From an uncultured Fidelibacterota bacterium (GTDB lineage: Bacteria; Fidelibacterota; Marinisomatia; Marinisomatales; TCS55): a stretch of 64,000 nucleotides of DNA. The stretch lies in contig CACMQQ010000002.1 in assembly GCA_902615915.1 (NCBI GenBank), forward strand, positions 165,469 to 229,468. Direction: 5' to 3'. How positions within the stretch are numbered: the stretch's first letter is position 1; every line of letters begins with the position of its first letter. A program made the translations under genes and the position numbers. Below, in pieces: positions 52,145-60,583 of this stretch. Under the pieces are notes generated by a model. It was not told the DNA's origin, ran no database searches, and saw nothing but the letters and a program-made list of their open reading frames with translations.

Positions 52145-52901
52145 TTAAAATCTTATCTAATGTTTTTTGATTATTGCAAACAATTAACCCTTTTTTTTCC
52201 ATTTCTTTCATAATAGCAAAATCTTTTCCTTCAAAAGTTGAAAACTTACAACCTAATTCTTCTAACATAAGAAATGCCGGAGCAACGTCCCAATCGCGCA
52301 CAATTACATCTTTTATGAAAATATCTGCCAACCCCATAGCTACAAGAACACATTTTAAACCAATGCTTCCTGATTCTATATAGCGGGCATCAGGAAAACT
52401 ATCAAATAGTTTTTTTGCTATGCCATGAGGAGTTGGTGTATTATCGACTATAGTTAGAGGACGATTAGAATTTTTATTTCTATTAAATTTTATATTATTT
52501 ATAAAAAATCCACTTCCAATGATTGCATGATACATGTTTTTTTTCACCGGTTGATATACCACACTTAAAATAGGATTGTTATCTTCAATTAAAGCTCCTT
52601 GTGTAACAAAACCATCAAATCCATTTGCCCAACTTAGAGTGCCATCAAGTGGATCAATCAGCCAATATTCTCTAGGTCTATCAAAATCACTAATAAAATT
52701 TTCTTCACTGATAATTTGAACACCTGGAGTAATCTTTGACAAACCGTCAATTATGTAATCATTTAAAATTAAATCTACTTTATATTTATTTTTACTACTC
52801 AAAATAATTTCCGTATATTTTTTTTCATCTCTCCATTTGAGGAGTTTTTTCCCTGCATTTTCAAAAACTTTTATAGTTTCTAATAAAATTTTATCTTTCA
52901 T
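52128..52901 (-). CDS. Inositol-monophosphatase-family phosphatase
   Basis: A 257-residue IMPase-type enzyme. EENF at about 64-67, WLIDPLDGTLSWANG at about 79-93 and VRDWDVAPAFLMLEELG near 200 are the metal- and substrate-binding motifs in order. Enzymes of this family dephosphorylate inositol phosphates, CysQ substrates, histidinol phosphate or, in polysaccharide loci, sugar phosphates. It follows PseM by 11 bases. A phosphatase role for a nonulosonic acid intermediate is plausible, not shown. Confidence 0.85.
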   Translation of the reverse strand: MKDKILLETIKVFENAGKKLLKWRDEKKYTEIILSSKNKYKVDLILNDYIIDGLSKITPGVQIISEENFISDFDRPREYWLIDPLDGTLSWANGFDGFVTQGALIEDNNPILSVVYQPVKKNMYHAIIGSGFFINNIKFNRNKNSNRPLTIVDNTPTPHGIAKKLFDSFPDARYIESGSIGLKCVLVAMGLADIFIKDVIVRDWDVAPAFLMLEELGCKFSTFEGKDFAIMKEMEKKGLIVCNNQKTLDKILNAKLY

Positions 52902-52912
52902 TTAAAAAATGA

Positions 52913-53545
52913 TTAGCTTTTTTTTAACAAAAACCAACTAATATCATCTTGGGGAAATTTTACATCTCTGTGATATGAAAACCCATAATCAATTAATTTT
53001 AAATCTTGAAATCTATCAAGCATTTCACCGCAAAAGTCTCTTTTAAACAATTTGTCTTTATTCCCTCTATATTCAACATTTACAGGGCTTGGATTATAAT
53101 ATTCACCTATTAAAATATATTTACTGGATGCTTTATATAACTTATCATAGACATTATTTAATTTATTTGGATTGATATGAATCAATACACCTTTAATTAA
53201 AACTAATTCAAATTTATCTGCACTATCCCAATCAAAAATTGATCCATTAAAAATTTTATCATCAGGAAGGACTTTTCTTAGTTCTCTAGCTGCTCCCTTG
53301 TTTATTTCTATTGCATTACATTTTAATTTTGAAAATAATATTTTTAATGCTTTAATATTCATCCCAATATTTGAGCCAAATTCAATACATGAATTGATAT
53401 CTTCTGCACAAGCTAAGGCTTTAGTAAAAAAATTAATATTTGATGACAACAAATTTTCACCTTGATTTCTAATTATATAGCTATCACCAAATTCTCCATG
53501 CCAAAATTTTTCCTGATCTGTATCAAAGTCATTTTTTTTAACCAT
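52913..53545 (-). CDS. Pseudaminic acid biosynthesis-associated methylase (PseM-like)
   Basis: A 210-residue class I methyltransferase-like protein. QEKFWHGEFGDSYIIRN at the N-terminus is the mark of the pseudaminic acid-associated methylase family. CIEFGSNIGMNIKAL is the SAM-loop, AIEINKGAA the second strand. IGEYYNPSPVNVEYRG and LFKRDFCGEMLDRF are also family-typical. It is found beside PseF throughout such loci; its methylation target is not established. Overlaps PseF by 8 bases. Confidence 0.87.
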   Translation of the reverse strand: MVKKNDFDTDQEKFWHGEFGDSYIIRNQGENLLSSNINFFTKALACAEDINSCIEFGSNIGMNIKALKILFSKLKCNAIEINKGAARELRKVLPDDKIFNGSIFDWDSADKFELVLIKGVLIHINPNKLNNVYDKLYKASSKYILIGEYYNPSPVNVEYRGNKDKLFKRDFCGEMLDRFQDLKLIDYGFSYHRDVKFPQDDISWFLLKKS

Positions 53546-54236
53546 TATTTAACTCCCTGATTTTTTTAAAAATAGATTCTGCTCTTTGCCAATCATCTAT
53601 TGTATCTATATCCTGTACTCTCCAAAAAGGCAATTTGATAATTGATGTCTTTTTGCCAAAAAGAAAGTCTTTTCCTTTCCATGCATCTAAAGTCCCCCAT
53701 ATAAATTGCGCTGCATCAAAATATAAACTCGGAAGATCTTGAGATCTCTTTTTAAAATTTTCAGGGAATAACATTTTTATTCCACCTGAATTATTTTCTT
53801 CAAAAGATCTATAAACACTAGATGGAAACTGGGAGGCTGTCAGACAATAAGACCACTGCTCGGTTTTAATTAATTCATAGCCTTTTATAATATCATAAGG
53901 ATTAATAAGAGGTGAAGCGGGATATACACAACATACATAGCTTACTTGCCATTCACTATCCGACATCCATTTTACAGCATGATTCATTACATCTTGTATT
54001 CCTGTATTATCATCCGACAAATTTTTAGGTCTTAAAAAATAAGAATCTGCTCCAAATTTTTTTGCTATATTAGCAATATCTTTGCTATCAGTTGAAACTA
54101 TAATTTTATCAAAAATGTTAGCTTTTAATGCTGATTGAATAGACCAGGCAATAATAGGTTTACCGCAAAAATCCTTTATGTTTTTATTGCGTATTCTTTT
54201 GCTACCTTTCCTTGCAGGCAATAGTGCTATTTTCAT
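53538..54236 (-). CDS. pseF: Pseudaminic acid cytidylyltransferase
   Basis: A 232-residue NeuA-superfamily enzyme, in the PseF subgroup judging by LLPARKGSKRIRNKNIKDFCG, IIVSTDSKDIANIAKKFGA and YFDAAQFIWGTLDAW. The last motif is characteristic of CMP-pseudaminate synthetases. It joins CTP to Pse at the end of the cytosolic pathway. The gene is between PseC (abutting at 54237) and PseM. Confidence 0.9.
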   Translation of the reverse strand: MKIALLPARKGSKRIRNKNIKDFCGKPIIAWSIQSALKANIFDKIIVSTDSKDIANIAKKFGADSYFLRPKNLSDDNTGIQDVMNHAVKWMSDSEWQVSYVCCVYPASPLINPYDIIKGYELIKTEQWSYCLTASQFPSSVYRSFEENNSGGIKMLFPENFKKRSQDLPSLYFDAAQFIWGTLDAWKGKDFLFGKKTSIIKLPFWRVQDIDTIDDWQRAESIFKKIRELNNG

Positions 54237-55391
54237 TTAGATGTTTTTTAAGATTGTATTTGCAACTTTGTTAACATTTTTGGATGAAAGATCATGGTAA
54301 ATCGGTAGAGAAACTTCCGATGAATAAATTTTTTCGGAAATGGGAAAGTCACCAAATTGAAACCCAAAATTTTTTTTATAATATGGCTGTAAGTGAATTG
54401 GTATGTAATGAACTTGAAGATTAATACCTTCACTTCTCATTTTATAGAAAAAATCTCTTTTGGAAATATTAATTCCATCAAAATTTATCAAAAGAGGATA
54501 AAGATGATAGGAGTGCCCTATATTTTCATTTACATGTGGTATTGTCAACATTTCATGATTTTTAAAAAGACTATTATATTGGCTAGATATTTTTTGCCTA
54601 CTTAACACAAAAAGGTCTAACTTTTTCAATTGGTTTGAGCCTAAAGCGCATTGAAAATCAGTACATCGATAATTGAAACCAACATCATTCATTTCATAAT
54701 ACCAAGGCCCTATTCTCTTTAACTTACTTTCTTCTTTTTCAATTCCATGAGTTCTATATCTTCTTATTTTTTCATCTAATGATCTATTGTTAGTTAAAAC
54801 TGCTCCGCCCTCACCAGAGGTTATATTTTTAACTGGGTGGTAACTTTGAGTTACTACATCTGCATACTTAACTGCATATTGTTTGTCACTATTTATTGAT
54901 GAGCCCATAGCGTGACAGTTATCATTAATTAATTGAAATTCAAATTTTCTTGATAAGGTTTTAAGAGAAGACCAATCACATGGATGACCGGCAAAATCTA
55001 CTCCAATTACTGCCTTAACTTTTTTACCAGCTGATTCATATTGCTTGATTTTATCTTCAAGGAGATTAGGGTCTAATGTAAAAGTTTTTGGATCAACATC
55101 AACAAAATCTGGTGTTGCATTTGAATAAATAATTGAATTTGCAGTAGCTAAAAATGTTAACGGACTTGTGATTATAATATCATTCTCACTCCATTCTAAA
55201 GCAATCCCTACAAGATGTAATGCAGCTGTTCCATTTGCAACAACGCAAGAATGTTTTGATCCGAAATATGATTTTAGATCGTCTTCAAAAATTTCAACTG
55301 CTGGTCCTTGAGTTAACCAGTCGCCCTTTAAAACATCTATAACTGCTTCAATATCAGATTTGTCTATGCTCTGCTTTCCGTACGAAATCAT
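54237..55391 (-). CDS. pseC: UDP-4-amino-4,6-dideoxy-N-acetyl-beta-L-altrosamine transaminase
   Basis: A 384-residue PLP-dependent aminotransferase of the DegT family. YGKQSIDKSDIEAVIDVLKGDWLTQGP at the N-terminus (positions 4-30) is nearly diagnostic for PseC. NDNCHAMGSS holds the PLP-contacting Asp region and QSYHPVKNITSGEGGAV the Schiff-base Lys. C-terminal YHLYPLLINFD and LQVHYIPIHLQPYY are also typical. It adds the C4 amine to the PseB product. Shares one base with the PseB stop. Confidence 0.93.
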   Translation of the reverse strand: MISYGKQSIDKSDIEAVIDVLKGDWLTQGPAVEIFEDDLKSYFGSKHSCVVANGTAALHLVGIALEWSENDIIITSPLTFLATANSIIYSNATPDFVDVDPKTFTLDPNLLEDKIKQYESAGKKVKAVIGVDFAGHPCDWSSLKTLSRKFEFQLINDNCHAMGSSINSDKQYAVKYADVVTQSYHPVKNITSGEGGAVLTNNRSLDEKIRRYRTHGIEKEESKLKRIGPWYYEMNDVGFNYRCTDFQCALGSNQLKKLDLFVLSRQKISSQYNSLFKNHEMLTIPHVNENIGHSYHLYPLLINFDGINISKRDFFYKMRSEGINLQVHYIPIHLQPYYKKNFGFQFGDFPISEKIYSSEVSLPIYHDLSSKNVNKVANTILKNI

Positions 55392-56410
55392 TATTTTACA
55401 TTACTTTTAATTAAATCTTTTAATTGTTCAACAGTCAAAAAATCATCACTTGTTTCGCTATTGTAAGAAAACCCCATTTCGCAAAATTCTCCAATGTCAC
55501 TATTTGAATCTTTTCTAAACTTTTCAACATCCCAAAGCGGTGTTGAAGGTAATATTACAAAATACTCTTTAAATTTTAGACAATTTAAAGAGTCTGTTTC
55601 TGAAATCATCTCCTCGTGTAATTTTTCCCCAGGTCTTATGCCTATGATTTTTAATTTTGCATTGGGGGCAATAGCTTTAGCAACATCGGTAATCCTGTAA
55701 GAAGGAATGATTGGAACAAATAACTCTCCTCCCCACATTTTGCCAATGCAATTCAAAACAAATTCTACGCCTTCTCTTAGCGTGATTGTAAACCTTGTCA
55801 TTCTTTCATCAGTTATTGGTAAAGCGCCTGAGTTTTTTTTATCTATGAAAAAGGGCACGACAGAACCTCTACTTCCTAGAACATTGCCATATCTTACAAC
55901 TGAGAATTTTATATCTTTTTCTCCTTTGTAATTGTTAGCAGCTATAAACAACTTATCCGATGTAAGTTTTGTTGCACCATATAAATTTATAGGAGAAGCA
56001 GCCTTATCAGTGCTCAAAGCTATAATCCTATTAACATCATTTTCAATAGATGCATCAATAACATTTTGCGCTCCAATTATGTTTGTTTTCACTGCTTCAA
56101 AAGGGTTGTATTCTGCTGCAGGTACCTGCTTTAGAGCGGCTGCATGAACAACAATATCAACATTTTTCATTGCCATTCTTAATCTGCTGTAATCTCTAAC
56201 ATCACCTAAAAAGTATCTTATAGGTGATTCATTAATAGGCCATCTTTGCTGCATTTCATATTGTTTAAGCTCATCTCTGCTAAAAACAATAAGCTTTCTG
56301 GGTTTAAAATTTTTTAATACTACTTCGACAAATTCCTGCCCAAAAGAACCTGTGCCACCGGTTATTAAAATTGACTTATTGTCAAAATAATTAAATGACT
56401 CTCGTACCAT
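55391..56410 (-). CDS. pseB: UDP-N-acetylglucosamine 4,6-dehydratase (inverting)
   Basis: A 339-residue extended SDR. SILITGGTGSFGQEFVE is the NAD loop; VFSRDELKQYEMQQRW, HAAALKQVPAAEYNP, STDKAASPINLYGATK (Lys and Tyr-Lys catalytic residues) and FVPIIPSY complete the PseB signature. It removes water from UDP-GlcNAc with C5 inversion. A TTG at 56419 would add three residues; I prefer the ATG at 56410. The gene start lies inside the 47-codon acyltransferase remnant upstream (20-base overlap), an unusual junction. Confidence 0.94.
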   Translation of the reverse strand: MVRESFNYFDNKSILITGGTGSFGQEFVEVVLKNFKPRKLIVFSRDELKQYEMQQRWPINESPIRYFLGDVRDYSRLRMAMKNVDIVVHAAALKQVPAAEYNPFEAVKTNIIGAQNVIDASIENDVNRIIALSTDKAASPINLYGATKLTSDKLFIAANNYKGEKDIKFSVVRYGNVLGSRGSVVPFFIDKKNSGALPITDERMTRFTITLREGVEFVLNCIGKMWGGELFVPIIPSYRITDVAKAIAPNAKLKIIGIRPGEKLHEEMISETDSLNCLKFKEYFVILPSTPLWDVEKFRKDSNSDIGEFCEMGFSYNSETSDDFLTVEQLKDLIKSNVK

Positions 56411-56534
56411 ATTTGTCAACCTTTCCTATAATTTTTGCAGGATTTCCAATTGCCAAAGGATATGAAGGCACATCTTTGGTTACTAAAGCCCCGTCATCAA
56501 TGTATTTATATTCATGCTTTAAAAAGCTTTTCAT
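56391..56534 (-). pseudogene. C-terminal remnant of a hexapeptide-repeat (WlbB/WbpD-type) acyltransferase
   Basis: A 47-codon frame (ATG 56534 to TAA 56391). It ends with GALVTKDVPSYPLAIGNPAK (residues 15-34) and then IIGKVDKYGTRV. This is the standard last coil and tail of left-handed beta-helix acetyltransferases, which are usually 190-200 residues. Residues 1-11 (MKSFLKHEYKY) do not look like helix coils. Everything upstream of about residue 12 of the parent protein is gone. The start overlaps the formyltransferase stop as ATGA and its end overlaps pseB. It is most simply the scar of a lost N-acetyltransferase gene. It might still be translated by coupling, but could not be an active enzyme alone. 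Confidence 0.8.
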
Positions 56535-57208
56535 TTTTTATAATCTCCAGATTTCTTCATTTTATCAAAAATATGTAAAATTTTAGATTCCATGCTGTTT
56601 GGCATCCTCCTCATTGCTTTACTTTCATTGATTGATAATTCCATAAGATTTGATTTTTTTAAATCTTCAATTGAGCTAGCCAATAATTTTATTTCCATCT
56701 CATATTGCCTAATTGCTAGACTGTGAAAAGTATCCCATGGAAGAATTGGAACAATTTCTCTTCTTATAAGCTTACCTGCATCTACTTGATCAGATATAAT
56801 ATGAGTAGTAACGCCAATTGGTTTTTTATAATAAATTGCCCACTTTAAAGAGTCTAGTCCTCTAATATAAGGTAAATATGCAGGATGTGAATTAATTATT
56901 GTAAAATTCTTAATTATATCTTTAGCTAACACACCTGAACCGCCTATGAGGATAATATCTCTTTCATTTTTTAATACATCCTTAATGTTTTGACAACTAA
57001 TAAATTTGTATCCAAGATTAAAGGAGAAATCTTCAGGCATTATATCAATTGGTTCAAGAAATCTATGAGGCAGTTTTTGCTTAAAATTTTTTCTCTTTAC
57101 CCAAGGGGTTGCTATAACTTCAACATCGTTATAACCCCTAGATTTTAACCTTACAAGCAAATCCTGTGTTTTTCGATGAGGGGCATTATAGGTTAATACT
57201 TTATACAT
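56531..57208 (-). CDS. Sugar N-formyltransferase, formyltransferase-family catalytic domain
   Basis: A 225-residue protein with the formyltransferase fold and a complete catalytic triad: Asn106 and His108 in INSHPAYLPYIRG and Asp143 in DQVDAGKLI. The glycine loop IGGSGVLAK lies at 88-96. It lacks the C-terminal domain of Met-tRNA formyltransferase, as sugar enzymes do. Expected reaction: 10-formyltetrahydrofolate plus a sugar amine gives an N-formyl sugar. It directly follows WlbA- and WlbC-like genes, which make a 3-amino-uronic acid, in the slot of the acetyltransferase. A C3 N-formyl product is the inference. Starts at ATG 57208, abutting the WlbA-like stop at 57209. Confidence 0.83.
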   Translation of the reverse strand: MYKVLTYNAPHRKTQDLLVRLKSRGYNDVEVIATPWVKRKNFKQKLPHRFLEPIDIMPEDFSFNLGYKFISCQNIKDVLKNERDIILIGGSGVLAKDIIKNFTIINSHPAYLPYIRGLDSLKWAIYYKKPIGVTTHIISDQVDAGKLIRREIVPILPWDTFHSLAIRQYEMEIKLLASSIEDLKKSNLMELSINESKAMRRMPNSMESKILHIFDKMKKSGDYKK

Positions 57209-58174
57209 TTATAAATCGTCTGATGCATCAGAAAGTATTCTAATTACTTTCAATGCATTGCTTCCATTTGCAATTTTGATTTCTTCTTTACTTTCAATGC
57301 AATCAAGAAAATATTCTAGTTCTTTTTTTAACGGCTCAAAATTATCATATTTAATATGTCTTACGGGACCATCAATTTTTTTTGGACCTTCTAGGCCTAC
57401 ATCTACTTTCTTTGAATGGAATTTTAAAGGTTTACCATCCAATGAATCTTCAAATGTTATCATTGCTTCCGATCCTACAACAACCAATCTGTGCTCTTTA
57501 AAAGGATGAATCCAACTAACAAAGATGTGCGAGTCAACACCATTTGGAAATGACATTTGTGTTATTGTAGAATCATGAATATTTTTTTGCAAAAAAGTAC
57601 TACCGCTTGCTTTTATTTTTTCTGGATAGGAATTTGTTAAATATAAAAAAACTGATATATCATGAGGAGCAAAGCTCCAAAAGACATTTTCATCAGCTCT
57701 AACTTTGCCTAGATTGAGTCTGTTGCTATAAATATATTGTAATTTACCAATTTTGCCTTCATGAATAATTTCTTTGATTTTATTTATTGCTGGGTGAAAG
57801 AGCAATACATGCCCAACCATCATTTGCACTTTATTTAAGTTTGCTAGCATAACCAATTCTTCAGCATTTTTAATATTTAAGGCTAAAGGCTTCTCTATTA
57901 AAACTGGCTTTTTTCTCAAGATAATTTCTTTTGCTATGCTATAATGTGTTTCTGCCGGGGTTGAAACTATATATGCATCGTAATTTTTTTTTAATGCATG
58001 TTCCAAAGAATCATGAGTGTAGATATTGGAGTATCTTTTTAAGTATGAGCTCAAAACTTCCTGGTTGGAGTCAACAATTCCTTTAAGCGCTCCTAATTCG
58101 TGTAAGGTCCTGATATGATTTTTACCCCAATATCCTGCACCAACAACGCAAATTTTTTTTTCTTTATGAACCAA
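57209..58174 (-). CDS. Gfo/Idh/MocA oxidoreductase (WlbA/WbpB-like 3-dehydrogenase)
   Basis: A 321-residue NAD-dependent oxidoreductase. CVVGAGYWGKNHIRTLHELGAL is the Rossmann loop and start of WlbA-like proteins; STPAETHY and LIEKPLAL carry the conserved EKP. FWSFAPHDISVFLYL contains the catalytic residues. WlbA oxidises C3 of UDP-GlcNAc uronic acid, which is then aminated by WlbC. It overlaps the aminotransferase by 11 bases, as expected for partner enzymes recycling NADH and 2-oxoglutarate. Confidence 0.85.
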   Translation of the reverse strand: MVHKEKKICVVGAGYWGKNHIRTLHELGALKGIVDSNQEVLSSYLKRYSNIYTHDSLEHALKKNYDAYIVSTPAETHYSIAKEIILRKKPVLIEKPLALNIKNAEELVMLANLNKVQMMVGHVLLFHPAINKIKEIIHEGKIGKLQYIYSNRLNLGKVRADENVFWSFAPHDISVFLYLTNSYPEKIKASGSTFLQKNIHDSTITQMSFPNGVDSHIFVSWIHPFKEHRLVVVGSEAMITFEDSLDGKPLKFHSKKVDVGLEGPKKIDGPVRHIKYDNFEPLKKELEYFLDCIESKEEIKIANGSNALKVIRILSDASDDL

Positions 58175-59276
58175 GTGTATTTAAAACTTTGTCTTGTAAG
58201 CTAGTATTTAGATATGGGTGCATTGGAATAGAAAAAATTTTTTTTGCAATTGTTTCTGAAACAGGCAAACTACCAGGCTTTAAATTTAAGTCACTAAATA
58301 CTTTCTGTAAATGAAGGGGAATTCTATAATATATCATTGATGGTATTTTATTTTTTGTAAAATTATGAATAATTTTAGACCTGGCTTCATTAGAGCTTGT
58401 AATTATTGAAAATTGAGCCCATGATGAAATATAATCTTTTGGAATATGTTGCGGTGCAAGATTGCTTGGTAAATTTTCAATGTAGTATTTGGCTACTTTA
58501 TTTCTCAGCGTAATTTCTTCTTCGAAAATTTTTAATTTTGTCAATAAAATTGCAGCCTGCATTGTATCTAATCTACCGTTTATTCCTAAGTTTATATTGT
58601 CATACTTATCTGTACCCTGTCCATGGATTCTAATTGATTTCATTTTTTCAGCTAGTTGGTAATCATCTGTAAATATGGCTCCTCCATCGCCATAGCATCC
58701 AAGAGGCTTAGCGGGAAAAAAAGATGTTGTTGCAACATCGCCAAACGAGCAAGCTTTTTGTCCTCTAATTGATGAGCCAAAACTTTGGGCAGCATCTTCA
58801 ATTAGAAATAAATTATTGTCATTGCATATTCTTTCTAATTTACGATATCTAGCAGGTAATCCAAAAATATCAACCCCAATAATTGCTTTAGGCTTCAAAC
58901 CCATTTTAATTGACTTTAATATAGCAGGTTCTAATAGATCTGGATTTATATTAAAAGTTTTTGGATAAATATCTATAAAAATTGGTGTTGCGCCTAAAAG
59001 CTTAATAACTTCAGCAGTTGAAATATAGGTAAATGGAGTAGTAAAAATAGCATCTCCAATGCCAATATTCTTAGCCATAAGTGGAATTAATAAAGCGTCT
59101 GTACCTGAAGAGCAACTTATGCAATACTTGGTGTTCGTGTAATTAACAAGTTTTTCCTCCAACTCAAAAACTTCTGGGCCCATGATATATTTTCCATGGT
59201 CTAATACATTACTTATTCTTTTATCAAGTTGTTTTCTGATTTTTTTTTGCTGTTTTTCTAAATCAATAAATTGCAT
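58164..59276 (-). CDS. DegT-family aminotransferase (WlbC/WbpE-like)
   Basis: A 370-residue PLP-dependent sugar aminotransferase. FIDLEKQQKKIRKQLDKRI at the N-terminus and HGKYIMGPEVFELEEKL are typical of the WlbC/WbpE branch; EDAAQSFGSS supplies the PLP-contacting Asp, and SFFPAKPLGCYGDGGA the Lys. It would aminate C3 of the 3-keto-uronic acid formed by the WlbA-like protein. A 2-base gap separates it from the WbpA-like gene upstream. Confidence 0.88.
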   Translation of the reverse strand: MQFIDLEKQQKKIRKQLDKRISNVLDHGKYIMGPEVFELEEKLVNYTNTKYCISCSSGTDALLIPLMAKNIGIGDAIFTTPFTYISTAEVIKLLGATPIFIDIYPKTFNINPDLLEPAILKSIKMGLKPKAIIGVDIFGLPARYRKLERICNDNNLFLIEDAAQSFGSSIRGQKACSFGDVATTSFFPAKPLGCYGDGGAIFTDDYQLAEKMKSIRIHGQGTDKYDNINLGINGRLDTMQAAILLTKLKIFEEEITLRNKVAKYYIENLPSNLAPQHIPKDYISSWAQFSIITSSNEARSKIIHNFTKNKIPSMIYYRIPLHLQKVFSDLNLKPGSLPVSETIAKKIFSIPMHPYLNTSLQDKVLNTLGS

Positions 59277-59278
59277 TT

Positions 59279-60583
59279 TTAAGCTCTAATTACTTTTTTT
59301 GAATTTTTAAACCTACCTCTGGAGTCAACTATTAAATTTGATTCTTTTTCTATTAATTCATAATCAAAAGAGTCGTGGTCTGTTGCTAAAACTATTATAT
59401 CAGCTGAATTCAAAGCTTTTTTGTTTAAATCAGTAAATTTGACTTTATAATTAAATTTTCGAGTTATTGGTATTTCATCAAAGTAAGGATCAGAGAATAA
59501 AACTTCAGAACCATATTTCAATAAGAGTTCGATTATCCTTAATGATGGTGATTCTCTCAGGTCGTCTATATTTTTCTTATAAGACAAGCCTAAGATAATT
59601 ATTTTGCTAAATTTTATTGATTTTCCTAAAGAATTGAGCGCTTCGATAATTTTATTTAATACATAATTTGGCATTGAAGTGTTGATTTCTCCAGCTAACT
59701 CAATAAATCTAGTGTTAATGTTGTACTCTTTAGCTTTCCAACTAAGATAGAAAGGATCAATTGGAATACAATGACCGCCTAATCCCGGGCCAGGATAATA
59801 TGGAGTAAAGCCAAAGGGTTTAGTTGATGCAGCTTTAATGACTTCGTAAATATCAATATTCATTTTGTCAGCAATAACCTTCAATTCATTAACTAAGCCA
59901 ATATTTACTGCTCTATGTATGTTTTCTAGAATTTTTGTCATTTCAGCAACTTTTGTCGAAGAAACTGGTACTGTTTCATCAATAATTGAATTGTATAGAC
60001 TCTTAACAATTGATAAGCAATCCTTGGTAATACCACTAACCACCTTGGGAATATTTTTGGTTGAAAATTCTTTATTTCCAGGATCTTCACGTTCAGGAGA
60101 GTATCCTAAATAGAGGTCTATTCCTATTTTAAAACCTAAATCGTTTAGTATTGGCAAAATTTCTTCCTCTGTAGTGCCGGGGAATGTCGTACTTTCTAAA
60201 ACAATCAATTGATTCTTTCTTAATCTTTCTTTTATGTTATTTAAAGTTGATAAAATATAACTCAAGTCAGGTTCATTGTGCATTCCTAGAGGGGTTGGCA
60301 CACAAATGATTATTACATCAACTAGATCAATTTTGTCAAAGTTCGATGTCACTTCAAAGCCTAGATCAAAAGCTTTTTTAATATCTGATGACAAAATATG
60401 TTTTATGTAAGTATTCGAAGCTCTAAGCTTAATGAGCTTTTGTTCATCAATATCAAACCCAATAGACTTAAATCCTTTTTGGATAAATCGCATTACCAAC
60501 GGAAGTCCAACATAACCCAAGCCGATAACACCTATTTTAGCGCGTTTTTCTTTAATTTTTAATTCAAGACTGTCAAAGTTCAT
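59279..60583 (-). CDS. wbpA: UDP-N-acetyl-D-glucosamine 6-dehydrogenase (WbpA-like)
   Basis: A 434-residue nucleotide-sugar dehydrogenase oxidising C6 twice to a uronic acid. NAD loop GVIGLGYVGLPLVMRF, then SPEREDPGN with the Glu of the active site, AEMTKILENIHRAVNIGLVNE, and the catalytic Cys in GPGLGGHCIPIDPFYLSWKA. The HCIPIDPFYL form is characteristic of UDP-GlcNAc (WbpA-type) enzymes. Begins the amino-uronic acid route followed downstream by WlbC- and WlbA-like enzymes. Overlaps the Wzz gene by 4 bases. Confidence 0.92.
   Translation of the reverse strand: MNFDSLELKIKEKRAKIGVIGLGYVGLPLVMRFIQKGFKSIGFDIDEQKLIKLRASNTYIKHILSSDIKKAFDLGFEVTSNFDKIDLVDVIIICVPTPLGMHNEPDLSYILSTLNNIKERLRKNQLIVLESTTFPGTTEEEILPILNDLGFKIGIDLYLGYSPEREDPGNKEFSTKNIPKVVSGITKDCLSIVKSLYNSIIDETVPVSSTKVAEMTKILENIHRAVNIGLVNELKVIADKMNIDIYEVIKAASTKPFGFTPYYPGPGLGGHCIPIDPFYLSWKAKEYNINTRFIELAGEINTSMPNYVLNKIIEALNSLGKSIKFSKIIILGLSYKKNIDDLRESPSLRIIELLLKYGSEVLFSDPYFDEIPITRKFNYKVKFTDLNKKALNSADIIVLATDHDSFDYELIEKESNLIVDSRGRFKNSKKVIRA

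Noticed and set aside
54248..54433. Minus-strand 61-codon frame inside pseC in another reading frame
   Set aside because: Shadow of pseC's C-terminal codons; pseC itself is intact with the expected end.
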